Positions 8,179-18,078 of a DNA stretch of 64,000 nt are shown here, one piece after another; position 1 is the first letter of the stretch, and each line of letters starts with the position of its first letter. The stretch is from Mycolicibacterium parafortuitum (GTDB lineage Bacteria; Actinomycetota; Actinomycetes; Mycobacteriales; Mycobacteriaceae), in the NCBI RefSeq assembly GCF_002086815.1, contig NZ_MVID01000032.1, positions 1 through 64,000 of the forward strand. The letters run 5' to 3'. Below the pieces are notes generated by a model that worked only from the letters and a program-made list of their open reading frames with translations, was not told the origin of the DNA and did no database searches. The translations under genes were made by a program, and so were the position numbers.

Positions 8179-9468
8179 ATGGTCGACGTGCGGCCCGACA
8201 ACGACATCCGCCGGGTGGTGACCGGGGCGTCCATCGGCAACGCGGTGGAGTGGTTCGACTTCGCGATCTACGGGTTCCTCGCGACATTCATCGCCGCGCA
8301 CTTCTTCCCGGCGGGCAACGACACCGCCGCACTGCTCAATACGTTCGCGATCTTCGCCGCGGCGTTTTTCATGCGCCCGCTCGGCGGCTTCTTCTTCGGT
8401 CCGCTCGGGGACCGGATCGGGCGGCAGAAGGTGCTGGCCGTGGTGATCCTGCTGATGTCGGCGGCGACGCTGTGCATCGGCCTGCTGCCCACCTACGAGA
8501 CGATCGGTGTCGCGGCGCCGCTGCTGTTGCTGGTGCTGCGCTGTCTGCAGGGCTTCTCCGCCGGCGGTGAGTACGGCGGCGGCGCGGTGTACCTCGCCGA
8601 GTTCGCCAGCGACGCGCGCCGTGGTCTGACCATCACGTTCATGGCCTGGTCGGGGGTGGTGGGCTTCCTGGCCGGTTCGGTCACTGTCACGCTGCTGCAG
8701 GCGTTGCTGCCCGCCGCGGCGATGGACAGCTACGGCTGGCGCATCCCGTTCCTGATCGCCGGGCCGCTCGGGCTGGTCGGCCTGTACATCCGGCTGCGCC
8801 TCGGCGACACCCCGCAGTTCGCCGAACTCGCCAAGGCGGACAAGAAGGCCGAATCCCCGCTGCGGGAGGCCGTCACCACATCGTGGCGGCCGATCCTGCA
8901 GGTGATCGGCCTGTTCATCGTGTTCAACATCGGCTACTACGTGGTATTCACGTTCCTGCCAACGTATTTCATCAAGACCCTGGAGTTCTCCAAGTCGGAG
9001 TCGTTCCTGTCCATCACGCTGGCGTGCCTCGTCGCGCTGATCCTGATCCTGCCGCTGGCCGCGCTGTCGGACCGGGTCGGGCGCCGCCCGCTGCTGATCG
9101 GCGGCGCGGTCGCGTTCATCGTGGCCGGCTACCCGCTGTTCCTGCTGATGACCTCCGGATCGCTGGTCGCCGCGATCGCCGGGCACTGCATGCTGGCCGC
9201 GATCGAATCGGTGTACATCTCGTGTGCGGTCTCGGCCGGGGTCGAACTGTTCGCGACCCGGGTGCGCTTCAGCGGCTTCTCCGTCGGCTACAACGTGTGC
9301 GTCGCACTGTTCGGCGGCACCACCCCGTATGTGGTGACGTGGCTGACAGCCAGCACCGGCAACTCGCTCGCGCCCGCGTTCTACCTGATCACCGCCGCGG
9401 TGATCTCACTTGTGACGGTGCTGACGTTGCGCGAATCGGCTCGGCGCCCACTCGCTCAAGTCCAATAG
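8179..9468 (+). CDS. MFS transporter, metabolite:H+ symporter (ProP/KgtP) family
   Basis: This 429-residue protein has 12 TM segments. It has the MHS-family opening TGASIGNAVEWFDFAIYG and the MFS loop 2-3 motif GDRIGRQK, repeated in the second half as SDRVGRRP, and the AGGEYGGGAVYLAE segment of TM5. Relatives carry proline/betaine, alpha-ketoglutarate, citrate or shikimate with protons. The substrate here is undetermined. The ATG at 8179 is preferred over the upstream in-frame ATG (8089) because a GGGAG site precedes it and the extra 30 residues are not membrane-like. Confidence 0.88.
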   Translation: MVDVRPDNDIRRVVTGASIGNAVEWFDFAIYGFLATFIAAHFFPAGNDTAALLNTFAIFAAAFFMRPLGGFFFGPLGDRIGRQKVLAVVILLMSAATLCIGLLPTYETIGVAAPLLLLVLRCLQGFSAGGEYGGGAVYLAEFASDARRGLTITFMAWSGVVGFLAGSVTVTLLQALLPAAAMDSYGWRIPFLIAGPLGLVGLYIRLRLGDTPQFAELAKADKKAESPLREAVTTSWRPILQVIGLFIVFNIGYYVVFTFLPTYFIKTLEFSKSESFLSITLACLVALILILPLAALSDRVGRRPLLIGGAVAFIVAGYPLFLLMTSGSLVAAIAGHCMLAAIESVYISCAVSAGVELFATRVRFSGFSVGYNVCVALFGGTTPYVVTWLTASTGNSLAPAFYLITAAVISLVTVLTLRESARRPLAQVQ

Positions 9469-9478
9469 ACTCGCGCGG

Positions 9479-10387
9479 GTGATCGGCCATGGACTCACCG
9501 TGCTGCTGGCGATCCTGGCTGCGGTCTTTCTCGCAATCGGCATCGTGGTGCGGCAACGCGCGACCCTGGACGTCCCGGCCGAGGACGGCGTCAGCGCCGT
9601 CATGTTCCGGACCCTGATCCGGCGTCCGCTGTGGTGGGCGGGGACCGCGGCGGCGATCGCCGGGTTCGTGTTCCAGGCGCTGGCGCTGGCCAACGGCTCA
9701 CTTCTGCTGGTGCAGCCCATCCTGGTCTCGGCGCTGCTGTTCGCGCTGCCGCTGAGTGCCCGGCTGGCGCACCGGCGGGTGACGCGAGGCGAATGGGCCT
9801 GGGCGGTGCTGCTGACCGTCGCGCTGGCGGTCTTCGTCATCCTCGCCAAGGCCAGCCCCGGGGACTACGAGGCGTCGCTGACCACGTCGGCGGTCGTCGC
9901 GGTGGTGTGCACGGCCGCGGTGATGGCGTGCGTGATCGTCGCGGCACGGTTCGCCGGCTGGATCCGGGCGGTGATGCTGGCCGTCGCGGTCGGCGTGCTG
10001 TTCGGCGTCGTCGCGGTGCTGACGAAACTGGTCATGCATCTGCTCACCCACGAGGGCGTCGTCGCGGTGCTGACCACGCCGGTGCTGTACCTGCTGGCGC
10101 TGCTCGGGGTGGTGGCCATGCTGCTGCAGCAGTCGTCGTTCCACGCCGGATCGCTGCAGACCTCGGTGCCCACCATGCTGGTGCTCGAGCCGGTGATCGC
10201 GGTGGTGCTGGGGGCGGTGGTGCTCGGGGAGCACCTCAACGTCGGGCGCTGGGACATGGTCGCGATCGGCGTCGCGACGGTCGCGATGGCGGCGGGCACC
10301 GTCGCGCTCGGCCGTGGGGAGGGCGCCTACGAGGAGCAGCTGGAGGCCGAGAACCGCAGGGCTCAAGCCGCGGCGGGCAGGCGGTAA
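9479..10387 (+). CDS. DMT-superfamily (EamA-like) membrane transporter
   Basis: This 302-residue integral membrane protein has about nine to ten TM helices arranged as two EamA-like halves. The second half contains the typical LEPVIAVVLGAVVLGEHL segment. The C-terminal tail is cytoplasmic and charged (GEGAYEEQLEAENRRAQ). It starts with GTG 11 nt after the MHS transporter stop and may be co-transcribed with it. Family members move small metabolites or Mg2+-like cations, and the substrate is unknown. Its last 25 nt overlap the 3' end of the convergent sigma-factor gene. Confidence 0.83.
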   Translation: MIGHGLTVLLAILAAVFLAIGIVVRQRATLDVPAEDGVSAVMFRTLIRRPLWWAGTAAAIAGFVFQALALANGSLLLVQPILVSALLFALPLSARLAHRRVTRGEWAWAVLLTVALAVFVILAKASPGDYEASLTTSAVVAVVCTAAVMACVIVAARFAGWIRAVMLAVAVGVLFGVVAVLTKLVMHLLTHEGVVAVLTTPVLYLLALLGVVAMLLQQSSFHAGSLQTSVPTMLVLEPVIAVVLGAVVLGEHLNVGRWDMVAIGVATVAMAAGTVALGRGEGAYEEQLEAENRRAQAAAGRR

Positions 10388-10947
10388 CCGCGGTCCCTGG
10401 CGATGTCGGCCAGCGCGTCGCGCAGCTGCTTGCGGCCGCGGTGCAGCCGCGACATCACGGTGCCGATCGGGACGTCGGTCAGCGCGGCGATCTCGCGGAA
10501 CTTCCGCCCCTCGACGTCGGCGTAGTAGACCGCCGTGCGGTACTTCTCCGGCAGCGAGCGCATCGCCGCGGCGATCGCCGGATCGCTGGCGCCCGCCAGT
10601 ACCACGTCCTCGGTGGAGCCGGTGGCGGTGCTGGTGCGGCTGTGTGCGAGCAGTTGTCCGTCGCTGAACTCGTCGGTGAACTGCAGCGTCGGCCGGTGCA
10701 GTTGCCTGCGGTAGGCGCTGATGTGGGTGTTGCGCATGATCCGGTACAGCCAGCCGGCCAGGTTCGTGCCGTCGTGGAAGGTGTCGAACGCGGCGTAGGC
10801 CTTCGCGGCGGTCTCCTGCAGGAGATCCTCGGCGTCGGCGTGGTCGCGGGTGAGGCGGTAGGCGTGCCGGTAAAGCTGCGAGATCATCGGGACGACATCG
10901 CGTTCGAAGCGGGCGGTGAGCTGCGCGTCATGGTGGCCGGTGGACAT
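10363..10947 (-). CDS. ECF RNA polymerase sigma factor, SigH-like
   Basis: This 194-residue sigma factor contains region 2 (LTARFERDVVPMISQLYRHA...DAEDLLQETAAKAYAAFD, NLAGWLYRIMRNTHISAYRR) and region 4 (LPEKYRTAVYYADVEG...FREIAALTDVPIGTVMSRL). It is clearly closest to M. tuberculosis SigH (oxidative/heat stress, GGAAC/GTT promoters) and looks like one of the SigH paralogues found in rapid growers. No zinc-binding anti-sigma factor (RshA type) lies next to it. Downstream is only the convergent transporter gene. ATG at 10947 was chosen to match the SigH length. The open frame continues upstream without similarity. Confidence 0.9.
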   Translation of the reverse strand: MSTGHHDAQLTARFERDVVPMISQLYRHAYRLTRDHADAEDLLQETAAKAYAAFDTFHDGTNLAGWLYRIMRNTHISAYRRQLHRPTLQFTDEFSDGQLLAHSRTSTATGSTEDVVLAGASDPAIAAAMRSLPEKYRTAVYYADVEGRKFREIAALTDVPIGTVMSRLHRGRKQLRDALADIARDRGYRLPAAA

Positions 10948-11000
10948 GGTTTCGACTCTGCGCTCCGGCCGGCGCCGAGTCAGCCCGGCTGACCCCCAAA

Positions 11001-11024
11001 CCGGTTCCGGAGAACCGGAACCGG
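11001..11024. terminator. Perfect 10-bp hairpin between F420/PPOX gene and sigma gene
   Basis: Arms CCGGTTCCGG and CCGGAACCGG flank a 4-nt loop (AGAA). The hairpin lies 10 nt beyond the stop of the leftward PPOX gene and 54 nt before the leftward sigma-factor start. It may be an intrinsic terminator without a U-tract, an attenuator, or an operator for the sigma gene. The sequence shows only the symmetry. Confidence 0.5.
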
Positions 11025-11033
11025 CCCTACCGG

Positions 11034-11462
11034 TTAACCCCCAGACCAGGACGCCCAGTGCCGGATCTCCACGGTCACCACCGGGCCGTCGAGCTCGACG
11101 CGCTGATACTGCGGGTACTTGTCGCGCAGCAGTGCGTACCCCGTCGCCATCTCCACCCCGCTGTGGTGGATCGCGGCCACACCGTCGGCCCGCACCCACC
11201 ACAACCGCGACCAGTCGTCGTCGTAGTGGTCGACGAGCAGGCTCACCGCGGCGTTGGCCTCGATGTTGCGCAGCCGGCGCAGTCGCTGGGTGGACTTCGG
11301 CTTCGAGTCGACCGCGGTGTAGAGGATGTCGATGCGGCCCTCGGGCAGTGCGAACACCACCGGAACCACATGCGGCACCGCGTCCGCCCCCGCCGTGGCG
11401 AGCATCGCGACCGGGGCGGCCGCGAACACGCCGGTCGCGTTGAACGCCCCGGGATCTGACAT
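11034..11462 (-). CDS. PPOX-class, probably F420-dependent, oxidoreductase (TIGR03668-like)
   Basis: This 142-residue protein has a split beta-barrel flavin/deazaflavin-binding fold. Recognisable pieces are the strand PHVVPVVFALPEGRIDILY, the KPKSTQRLRRLRNIEANA segment that binds the cofactor phosphate in this family, and WWVRADGVAAIH. Mycobacterial relatives bind F420 and reduce or protect small molecules. The actual substrate is unknown. The start at ATG 11462 excludes a non-conserved 13-residue upstream extension. It diverges from the ABC importer operon (77-bp intergenic). Confidence 0.82.
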   Translation of the reverse strand: MSDPGAFNATGVFAAAPVAMLATAGADAVPHVVPVVFALPEGRIDILYTAVDSKPKSTQRLRRLRNIEANAAVSLLVDHYDDDWSRLWWVRADGVAAIHHSGVEMATGYALLRDKYPQYQRVELDGPVVTVEIRHWASWSGG

Positions 11463-11539
11463 GGCACCAGAGTAGGGTTCACCTCGGCTGGATGGATTCA
11501 TTCACCGCACCGTCGCGGTAACTCGTGGGAAGGTTCGGC

Positions 11540-12685
11540 ATGCCACAACCAATGCCAAAACGGATCTTGTCGAAGGTCTTCGCGGCCTCGTTCGCCGCGC
11601 TGCTGACCGCCGGTGCGGTCGCGTGCGCTCCGCCCGAGAAGGACGACTCCGGTGCGGCCGGGTCGGGGACCGACGCGGCACAGGCCACCTCGGCCGAGGA
11701 CTTCGGCGGCATGGAGGCCCTGGTCGAGGCCGCCAAGGCCGAGGGTGAACTCAATGTCATTGCGCTGCCGCCGGATTGGGCGAACTACGGAGCCATCATC
11801 GCGGCGTTCTCCGAGAAGTACGGCATCAAGGTCAACTCGGCCCAGCCCGACGCGTCCAGCCAGGACGAGATCAACGCCGCCAACCAGCAGAAGGGCCGCA
11901 GCACCGCACCCGACGTGTTCGATCTCGGCCAGTCCGTCGCGCTGGCCAACACGTCGATGTTCGCGCCCTACAAGGTCGCGACGTTCGACGAGATTCCCGC
12001 GGCGTTCAAGGATCCCGACGGCACCTGGGTCAACGACTACGGCGGCTACATGTCGATCGGCTTCGACTCGGCGAAGGTGCCTCCGGTGACGACCGTCGAC
12101 GACCTCCTCAAGCCCGAGTACCAGGGCAAGGTCGCGCTCAACGGCGACCCGACGCAGGCGGGTGCCGCGTTCTCCGGCGTGTTGATGGTCGCGCTGTCCC
12201 AGGGCGGTTCGGCCGACGACATCGCCCCCGGGGTGGAGTTCTTCCGCAAGCTCAAGGACGCGGGCAACTTCCTCCCGGTCGACCCGACCCCGGCGACCAT
12301 CGAGTCCGGTCAGACCCCGGTGGTCATCGACTGGAACTACACCAATTCGTCGGAGACGAAGAAGCTGCCGTCCTGGACGGTCGTGGTGCCCCCGGACAAC
12401 GCGGTGGCAGGCTACTACTACCAGGCAATCAACAAAGACGCCCCGCACCCCGCGGCCGCGCGGCTGTGGCAGGAGTTCCTGTACAGCGACGAGGGCCAGA
12501 ACCTGTACGCCCAGGGCGGTGTCAGGCCGGTGCGGGCCGACACCATGCAGGCCGACGGCGTGCTCGACCCGGCGGTCGCGGCCGCGCTGCCCGTGGTGGA
12601 GGGCCCGGTGACGGTGCCGACACCGGAGCAGACCGAGAAGGCCTCGAAGTACCTCGCGGAGAACTGGGCCGCAGCGGTCGGCTGA
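11540..12685 (+). CDS. ABC importer substrate-binding lipoprotein (spermidine/iron type)
   Basis: This protein of about 381 residues belongs to the periplasmic binding protein family 1/PotD-AfuA group. It has a signal peptide with lipobox-like TAGAVAC, which would anchor it to the membrane. The mature part has two alpha/beta lobes (AEGELNVIALPPDWANYGAII, PDVFDLGQS, WVNDYGGYMSIGFDSAKV, IDWNY). It delivers its ligand to the two permeases and ATPase encoded directly downstream. Polyamines, ferric ion, thiamine or phosphonates are all possible ligands. The ATG at 11540 follows a GGGAAGG ribosome-binding site. Confidence 0.88.
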   Translation: MPQPMPKRILSKVFAASFAALLTAGAVACAPPEKDDSGAAGSGTDAAQATSAEDFGGMEALVEAAKAEGELNVIALPPDWANYGAIIAAFSEKYGIKVNSAQPDASSQDEINAANQQKGRSTAPDVFDLGQSVALANTSMFAPYKVATFDEIPAAFKDPDGTWVNDYGGYMSIGFDSAKVPPVTTVDDLLKPEYQGKVALNGDPTQAGAAFSGVLMVALSQGGSADDIAPGVEFFRKLKDAGNFLPVDPTPATIESGQTPVVIDWNYTNSSETKKLPSWTVVVPPDNAVAGYYYQAINKDAPHPAAARLWQEFLYSDEGQNLYAQGGVRPVRADTMQADGVLDPAVAAALPVVEGPVTVPTPEQTEKASKYLAENWAAAVG

Positions 12686-12688
12686 GTA

Positions 12689-13549
12689 GTGGCGTCGGTG
12701 AATCTGGCACAGCGGCTGCGAGACTCGCTGCCGCTGGTGCCGTTCCTGGCCGTCGTGGCGATCTTCCTGATCGTCCCGACAGTCACCGTGGTGGTCGGCT
12801 CGGTGTACGACGACGGCGTCTTCTCGCTGGACCGCATCGCGGCGCTGTTCACAGGAACCGCGCTCAACGCGCTGGCCAACAGCGTGCTGCTGTCCGGGGC
12901 CACGGCGCTGCTCGGCGCGTTCTTCGGCGCGGTGATGGCGTGGCTGATCGTCAGCAGTCCGCCGACCTCGATGCTGCGCCGCGCGGTGCTGTCGCTGTGC
13001 AGCGTGCTCGCGCAGTTCGGCGGTGTCGCACTGGCATTCGCGTTCCTGGCCACCGTCGGGCTCAACGGCGTGCTGACGCTGTGGGTGCAGCAGGTGTTCG
13101 GGTTCAACCTGGCCGGGTCCGGGTGGCTGTACAGCCTGTCGGGCCTGATCCTGGTCTACACGTACTTCCAGATCCCGCTGATGGTGATCGTGTTCATCCC
13201 CGCGCTGGAGGGCCTCCGCGAGCAGTGGCGCGAAGCCGCCGTCAGCCTTGGCGCGTCGACGTGGGCGTACTGGCGTGAGGTCGCGATCCCGCTGCTGACG
13301 CCGGCGTTCCTCGGCTCGGCACTGTTGTTGTTCGCCAACGCTTTCGCCGCGTACGCGACGGCCGCCGCGCTGGTCAGCCAGGGCAGTCCGATCCTGCCGC
13401 TGCTGATCCGCGCGTCACTGGTCAGCGAGGTGGTGCTGGGGCAGGCCGGCTTCGCGTACGCGCTGGCGCTGGAGATGATCGTCGTCGTCGCGGTCGTGAT
13501 GGTGGCCTACAACCTGCTGGTGCGGCGCAGTGCGCGGTGGCTCTCATGA
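12689..13549 (+). CDS. ABC importer permease subunit (PotB type)
   Basis: This 286-residue inner-membrane subunit has six TM helices. The coupling-helix EAA motif is EAAVSLGASTWAYWREVAIP, which contacts the ATPase. The GTG start lies 3 nt after the binding-protein stop, so translation is probably coupled. Together with the next permease it forms the heterodimeric translocation pore. Confidence 0.9.
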   Translation: MASVNLAQRLRDSLPLVPFLAVVAIFLIVPTVTVVVGSVYDDGVFSLDRIAALFTGTALNALANSVLLSGATALLGAFFGAVMAWLIVSSPPTSMLRRAVLSLCSVLAQFGGVALAFAFLATVGLNGVLTLWVQQVFGFNLAGSGWLYSLSGLILVYTYFQIPLMVIVFIPALEGLREQWREAAVSLGASTWAYWREVAIPLLTPAFLGSALLLFANAFAAYATAAALVSQGSPILPLLIRASLVSEVVLGQAGFAYALALEMIVVVAVVMVAYNLLVRRSARWLS

Positions 13550-13557
13550 GGACCGGC

Positions 13558-13581
13558 TCATGAAAGCCCCATCATGAAAGC
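13558..13581 (+). repeat. Duplicated start region (TCATGAAAGC x2) creating a 5-codon mini-ORF
   Basis: TCATGAAAGC occurs at 13558-13567 and 13572-13581. The first copy gives an ATG at 13560 that opens a five-codon frame (MKAPS). Its TGA overlaps the true permease ATG at 13574. It looks like a recent tandem duplication of the gene start and could couple translation of the second permease to the first. Confidence 0.55.
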
Positions 13582-14382
13582 GGCGGTGCGGGGCGGACTC
13601 TGGGTCATGTTCGGCCTGTTCTTCCTGTTCCCGCTGTATGCGATGGCCGATTTCTCCACCCGCAACCTGGTCGGCGGCGGACGCACATGGGAGGCGTGGG
13701 CCCACCTGGTGACCGACGAGGCGCTGTACCGGTCGATCGTGGTGTCGCTGCTGCTCGCGGTGTTCACCGTCGCGGCGATGCTGGTGCTGTTGGTGCCGAC
13801 CATGATCTGGGTGCGGCTGCGCGCGCCGTGGGCGAAGGGCCTCGTGGAGTTCCTGTGCCTGCTGCCGCTGACGATCCCGGCGCTGGTGATCGTCGTCGGG
13901 CTGCGCAACGTCTATCTGTGGGTGGTGTACTTCTTCGGCGAGTCGGCACTGACGCTGACGTTCGTCTACATCGTCGTGGTGCTGCCGTTCGCGTACCGCG
14001 CGCTCGACGCGGCACTGTCGTCGATCGATCTCCAGACGCTCACCGAGGCCGCCCGCTCCCTCGGCGCGGGCTGGCTGACCACCATCACCCGGGTGGTGGT
14101 CCCCAACATCTGGTCGGGAATCCTGTCGGCCGCGTTCATCTCGATCGCGGTGGTGCTCGGTGAGTTCACCATCGCGTCGCTGTCCGGTTACGAGACGCTT
14201 CAGGTGCAGATCGTGCTGATCGGCAAGAGCGACGGCCCGACCTCGGTGGCGGCCTCGCTGGCCACGCTGCTGTTCGGGTTCGCGCTGCTGCTGATCCTGT
14301 CCCTGCTCACCCGGGGGCGCCACCGACGAGCGCTTGCGCGAGGAGCAGACGACCGGGCTCCGAAGACCCCAGGAGTGACCGT

Positions 14383-14386
<4 letters not shown>
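13574..14386 (+). CDS. ABC importer permease subunit (PotC type)
   Basis: This 270-residue permease has about six TM helices and the EAA motif TEAARSLGAGWLTTITRVVVP. It partners the upstream permease. Its stop overlaps the ATPase start by 4 nt (ATGA). The start sits inside a duplicated segment (13558-13581) so that a mini-ORF ends on the start codon. Substrate as for the binding protein is unknown. Confidence 0.9.
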
Positions 14387-15415
<1,029 letters not shown>

Positions 15416-15420
<5 letters not shown>

Positions 15421-15441
15421 ACGTCAGCCCTAGACGTCAGC
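15416..15441. repeat. Tandem 13-bp duplication at a convergent junction
   Basis: CCTAGACGTCAGC is perfectly repeated back to back (15416-15428, 15429-15441). The first copy spans the ATPase stop. The second is the 3' end and TAG stop of the leftward PRTase gene, so the duplication copied a gene terminus. Confidence 0.85.
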
Positions 15442-16008
15442 GACCGGTTCGATGCCCAGGTCCCGGTAGCTGACCAGCGCGCGGAACGGGATGCCGTGCT
15501 TGGCGAACCGTGCGGCCGCGATGTCGCCGCGGTCGACCATCGGGATCACCCCGGTGACGACGACCCCGAGCGGCGCGATGCGTTCCAGCGCCAGCTCGGT
15601 GGACCCGCCGGTGCTGATCACGTCGTCGACCAGCAGCACCCGGGTGCCCGGCTGCAAGCGGGTGCCTTCGACCCACTGCTCGCGGCCCCGCGTCTTCTGT
15701 TCCTTGCGCACCGAGAACCACGCCGCGCCGGTCACCATCGCGACACCGTGCGCGAGCGGGTCGGCGCCCATGGTCAGCCCGCCGACGGCGTCGAACTCGA
15801 TGCCCTCGGCGGCGGCCAGTTCGGCGACGGCCTCGGAGACGATCCGCAGCCGCTCACCGGTGTCGACGGCGTACTTGCCGTCGATGTAGTCATGGCTGAG
15901 CTGGCCGCTGGCCAGTCGGAACGGCTCTTCGCGGCGTTCGTGTCCGCGTGTGCGGATCAGGTCGAAGGCGGCTTGCCAGGTCTGCGAGCGGTCGGACACG
16001 GGGGTCAT
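15430..16008 (-). CDS. Orotate phosphoribosyltransferase-like type I PRTase
   Basis: This 192-residue protein has the type I PRTase PRPP-binding motif VLLVDDVISTGGS and the OPRTase-like segments FRLASGQLSHDYIDGK, GGLTMGADPLAHGVA and FSVRKEQKTRGREQWVEG. OPRTases join orotate to PRPP in pyrimidine synthesis. It resembles PyrE, but mycobacteria also have a separate pyrE, so a salvage or specialised role is possible. ATG at 16008 overlaps the upstream HugZ-like stop by 4 nt, so the two genes are an operon. Confidence 0.82.
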   Translation of the reverse strand: MTPVSDRSQTWQAAFDLIRTRGHERREEPFRLASGQLSHDYIDGKYAVDTGERLRIVSEAVAELAAAEGIEFDAVGGLTMGADPLAHGVAMVTGAAWFSVRKEQKTRGREQWVEGTRLQPGTRVLLVDDVISTGGSTELALERIAPLGVVVTGVIPMVDRGDIAAARFAKHGIPFRALVSYRDLGIEPVADV

Positions 16009-16814
16009 CGTAGGGCACGTCGGGTCAGCTCGACCGCGGCCGAACGCAGCTCGTCGATCGACGCCAGCGGGGCGGCGTAACCGATCCGGGTGTAGGCCAC
16101 CCCGCGGTCCGTCGTGACGCGCAGATCCAGGCCGTACCGGTCGGCTCCGGTGCACGTCGCCGCGGTGGTGTCGGGGTAGCCGCCGAGGCTGCGTGCCATC
16201 GCGGCCAGCGATTCGGCGTGGTCGTCGTTCAGGTGCGCGATCGCGCCCGCGGCCCGGGGCGTCACCGGGTCCGGTTCGGCCGCCGCGTAGGCCTCGCCGC
16301 TGGTGGAGTCCATCCGGCCGTAGCCGCCGACCCAGCGCACCCGCGAGACCCGCAGCACCCACAGTGTGAAGTCGCTGTAGTCGATGTAGTACTTCGCCGC
16401 CGGGACCGCGGCCAGGTGCGCCTCGCGCGCGGCGTCGCGCTCTGGGCCGGCCGGGGCCTCGACCCGGCCCGCCAGCGTGATCCGGGCGTTGGCCAGCGGA
16501 TCGGAGTCGGTCGCCGGGGCCACGATCGCGATGCTCGCACGGGGGTCGCCCGCCAGATTGCGGCCGTGTTCGGCCAGGTTGGACACACACAGCACCGGTG
16601 CGCCGCCGAGCAGGCCGTACGTCACGAACGAAGCCCAGGGATCGCCGTCGGACGTCAACGTGGCCAGTGTGCCGCTGTTCGTCGACGCCGCGATGGTGCG
16701 GGCCTCCTCGGCCGCCGACGGCCGGACGGGGTTGGCGGGTTCGGTCAACGGCGGCGGAATCGTCGGGGCATCACCCGGGTCGCCGTGATCGCGGGTCTGT
16801 CCTGCGGTGGCCAC
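16005..16814 (-). CDS. HugZ-family PPOX-fold protein with DUF2470 domain
   Basis: This 269-residue protein has an N-terminal split-barrel domain (TLATLTSDGDPWASFVTYG, NLAGDPRASIAI) and a C-terminal DUF2470-like domain (AGAIAHLNDDHAESLAAMAR...). Relatives include haem-degrading or haem-binding HugZ proteins and pyridoxamine-oxidase-like proteins. Which reaction occurs here is not shown by the sequence. The stop/start overlap with the downstream PRTase indicates co-transcription. It diverges from the surface-protein gene. Confidence 0.82.
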   Translation of the reverse strand: MATAGQTRDHGDPGDAPTIPPPLTEPANPVRPSAAEEARTIAASTNSGTLATLTSDGDPWASFVTYGLLGGAPVLCVSNLAEHGRNLAGDPRASIAIVAPATDSDPLANARITLAGRVEAPAGPERDAAREAHLAAVPAAKYYIDYSDFTLWVLRVSRVRWVGGYGRMDSTSGEAYAAAEPDPVTPRAAGAIAHLNDDHAESLAAMARSLGGYPDTTAATCTGADRYGLDLRVTTDRGVAYTRIGYAAPLASIDELRSAAVELTRRALR

Positions 16815-16926
16815 GTCGGCACCCTATCCCGGGCCGGCGATTCGCAACGCCCCTCGCCGGGTTGTGCACATATGCGACAATTTGGTCAATTCTCGTCGCG
16901 AGACAGATCTCTGGAGTGGGTGCACG

Positions 16927-18021
16927 ATGGCCGGTGCGGAGCTTCGCCGCCTCGCGATGGCCGGTGCGCTCTCCTCGACACTGATCTTCGGGGGCGTCTT
17001 CGGCAGCTTCGCCACCGTGGCACCCGCGTGGGCCCAGCCCGGTGACACCGACGGATCGAGCCAGGATTCCGGAACCACGGGCGACACCGGCGGCTCCGAG
17101 ACCGATTCCGGCGATTCCGGTGACACCGGATCGACGCCGAAGGAGACCAGCGAACCCGACGAACCGGCCGCTCCGTCCGACGACGCCGTGATCGAGGACG
17201 TCGACCCGGCCCCGCCCGAGGTCGTCCCGGAACCTGATCCCGAGCCCGAAGAGGTCGTGACCCCGCCGACCACCCGCGGCCGCAGCTCGGCGGTGCCCGA
17301 GCCGTCGCCGCCGGCGCGGACGATTCCGAACTCGCAGATCTACAGCCACTCGATCACGCTGCCGTGGATCCGGCTGCCGGACCCCGGGGAGATCCCGCCC
17401 GGCACCTGGCCGTCGGTGTCGAACTTCTACACCACCTGGACGATCCCGGTGCCGACACTGGGGGAGTACCTGCGGGCGTTGCGCATCATGCGCGACCCGG
17501 CACCCGCGCCGGGGCCGGCGTTCCGAACCCAGGAGGACGGGCCGCCCGTCGCGGATGCGTTCAGCGGCACCACCACCGGCGGCGACGGCGGCGGCGGTCC
17601 CGTGGTGACCGAACCTGTCGTGCTGCGGGCGCCGATGGTGACCGTGCCGCGGGCCACCACCGTCGCGGGCCGGCCCACGCACCTTCCGGTCCGTGTCCCC
17701 GCCGATCCGGCGGTGGCGCCCGCGTTCGCCCCGCCCGGGATGGCCGGTGTGCGGACCCCGGCGATCCGCGGTTCGGTCGCACCCACGCCCGGCACCACCG
17801 CACCGCTTCAGGCCACTCCCGCCGGCGTCGGGCCCGCACCGCGGGCGGGCACGCTCGCGCGCGGCGTGACCAATCCGACCGTCGGCGAGATCGCCGCTGT
17901 CGCGCTGCCCGGGGTCGCCGGCCTGCTGTTCCTGACCGTCAGCGGCGGGATGATCGGCTATCGGCAGGCCAACAGCGCCCGGTATGTCCGCACGGCGGGC
18001 GCCGAGCGATTCCTGGCCTGA
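16927..18021 (+). CDS. Secreted, Pro/Asp-rich surface protein with C-terminal membrane anchor
   Basis: This 364-residue protein begins with a signal peptide (LAMAGALSSTLIFGGVFGSF...APAWAQ). A strongly acidic, Gly/Ser/Asp/Thr-rich region (residues 40-110) follows. A short ordered block (NSQIYSHSITLPWIRLPDPG...FYTTWTIPVPTLGEYLRAL) precedes a Pro/Thr/Ala linker. One TM helix lies near the C-terminus (VALPGVAGLLFLTVSGGMIG), followed by the short tail YRQANSARYVRTAGAERFLA. It is likely tethered to the membrane with the rest in the cell wall. Similar proteins are, to my recollection, conserved in mycobacteria without known function. The ATG at 16927 follows a TGGAGTGG site. Confidence 0.72.
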   Translation: MAGAELRRLAMAGALSSTLIFGGVFGSFATVAPAWAQPGDTDGSSQDSGTTGDTGGSETDSGDSGDTGSTPKETSEPDEPAAPSDDAVIEDVDPAPPEVVPEPDPEPEEVVTPPTTRGRSSAVPEPSPPARTIPNSQIYSHSITLPWIRLPDPGEIPPGTWPSVSNFYTTWTIPVPTLGEYLRALRIMRDPAPAPGPAFRTQEDGPPVADAFSGTTTGGDGGGGPVVTEPVVLRAPMVTVPRATTVAGRPTHLPVRVPADPAVAPAFAPPGMAGVRTPAIRGSVAPTPGTTAPLQATPAGVGPAPRAGTLARGVTNPTVGEIAAVALPGVAGLLFLTVSGGMIGYRQANSARYVRTAGAERFLA

Positions 18022-18078
18022 TCGCCGATCTGATCGTCACCGGATTGCCGACCCGCCTGCCTGGGTAGGTTCCACTGC

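Noticed and set aside
10948..11033. SigH-type promoter (GGAAC...GTT) for sigma autoregulation
   Set aside because: GGAAC is present, but no GTT at the required spacing was found.
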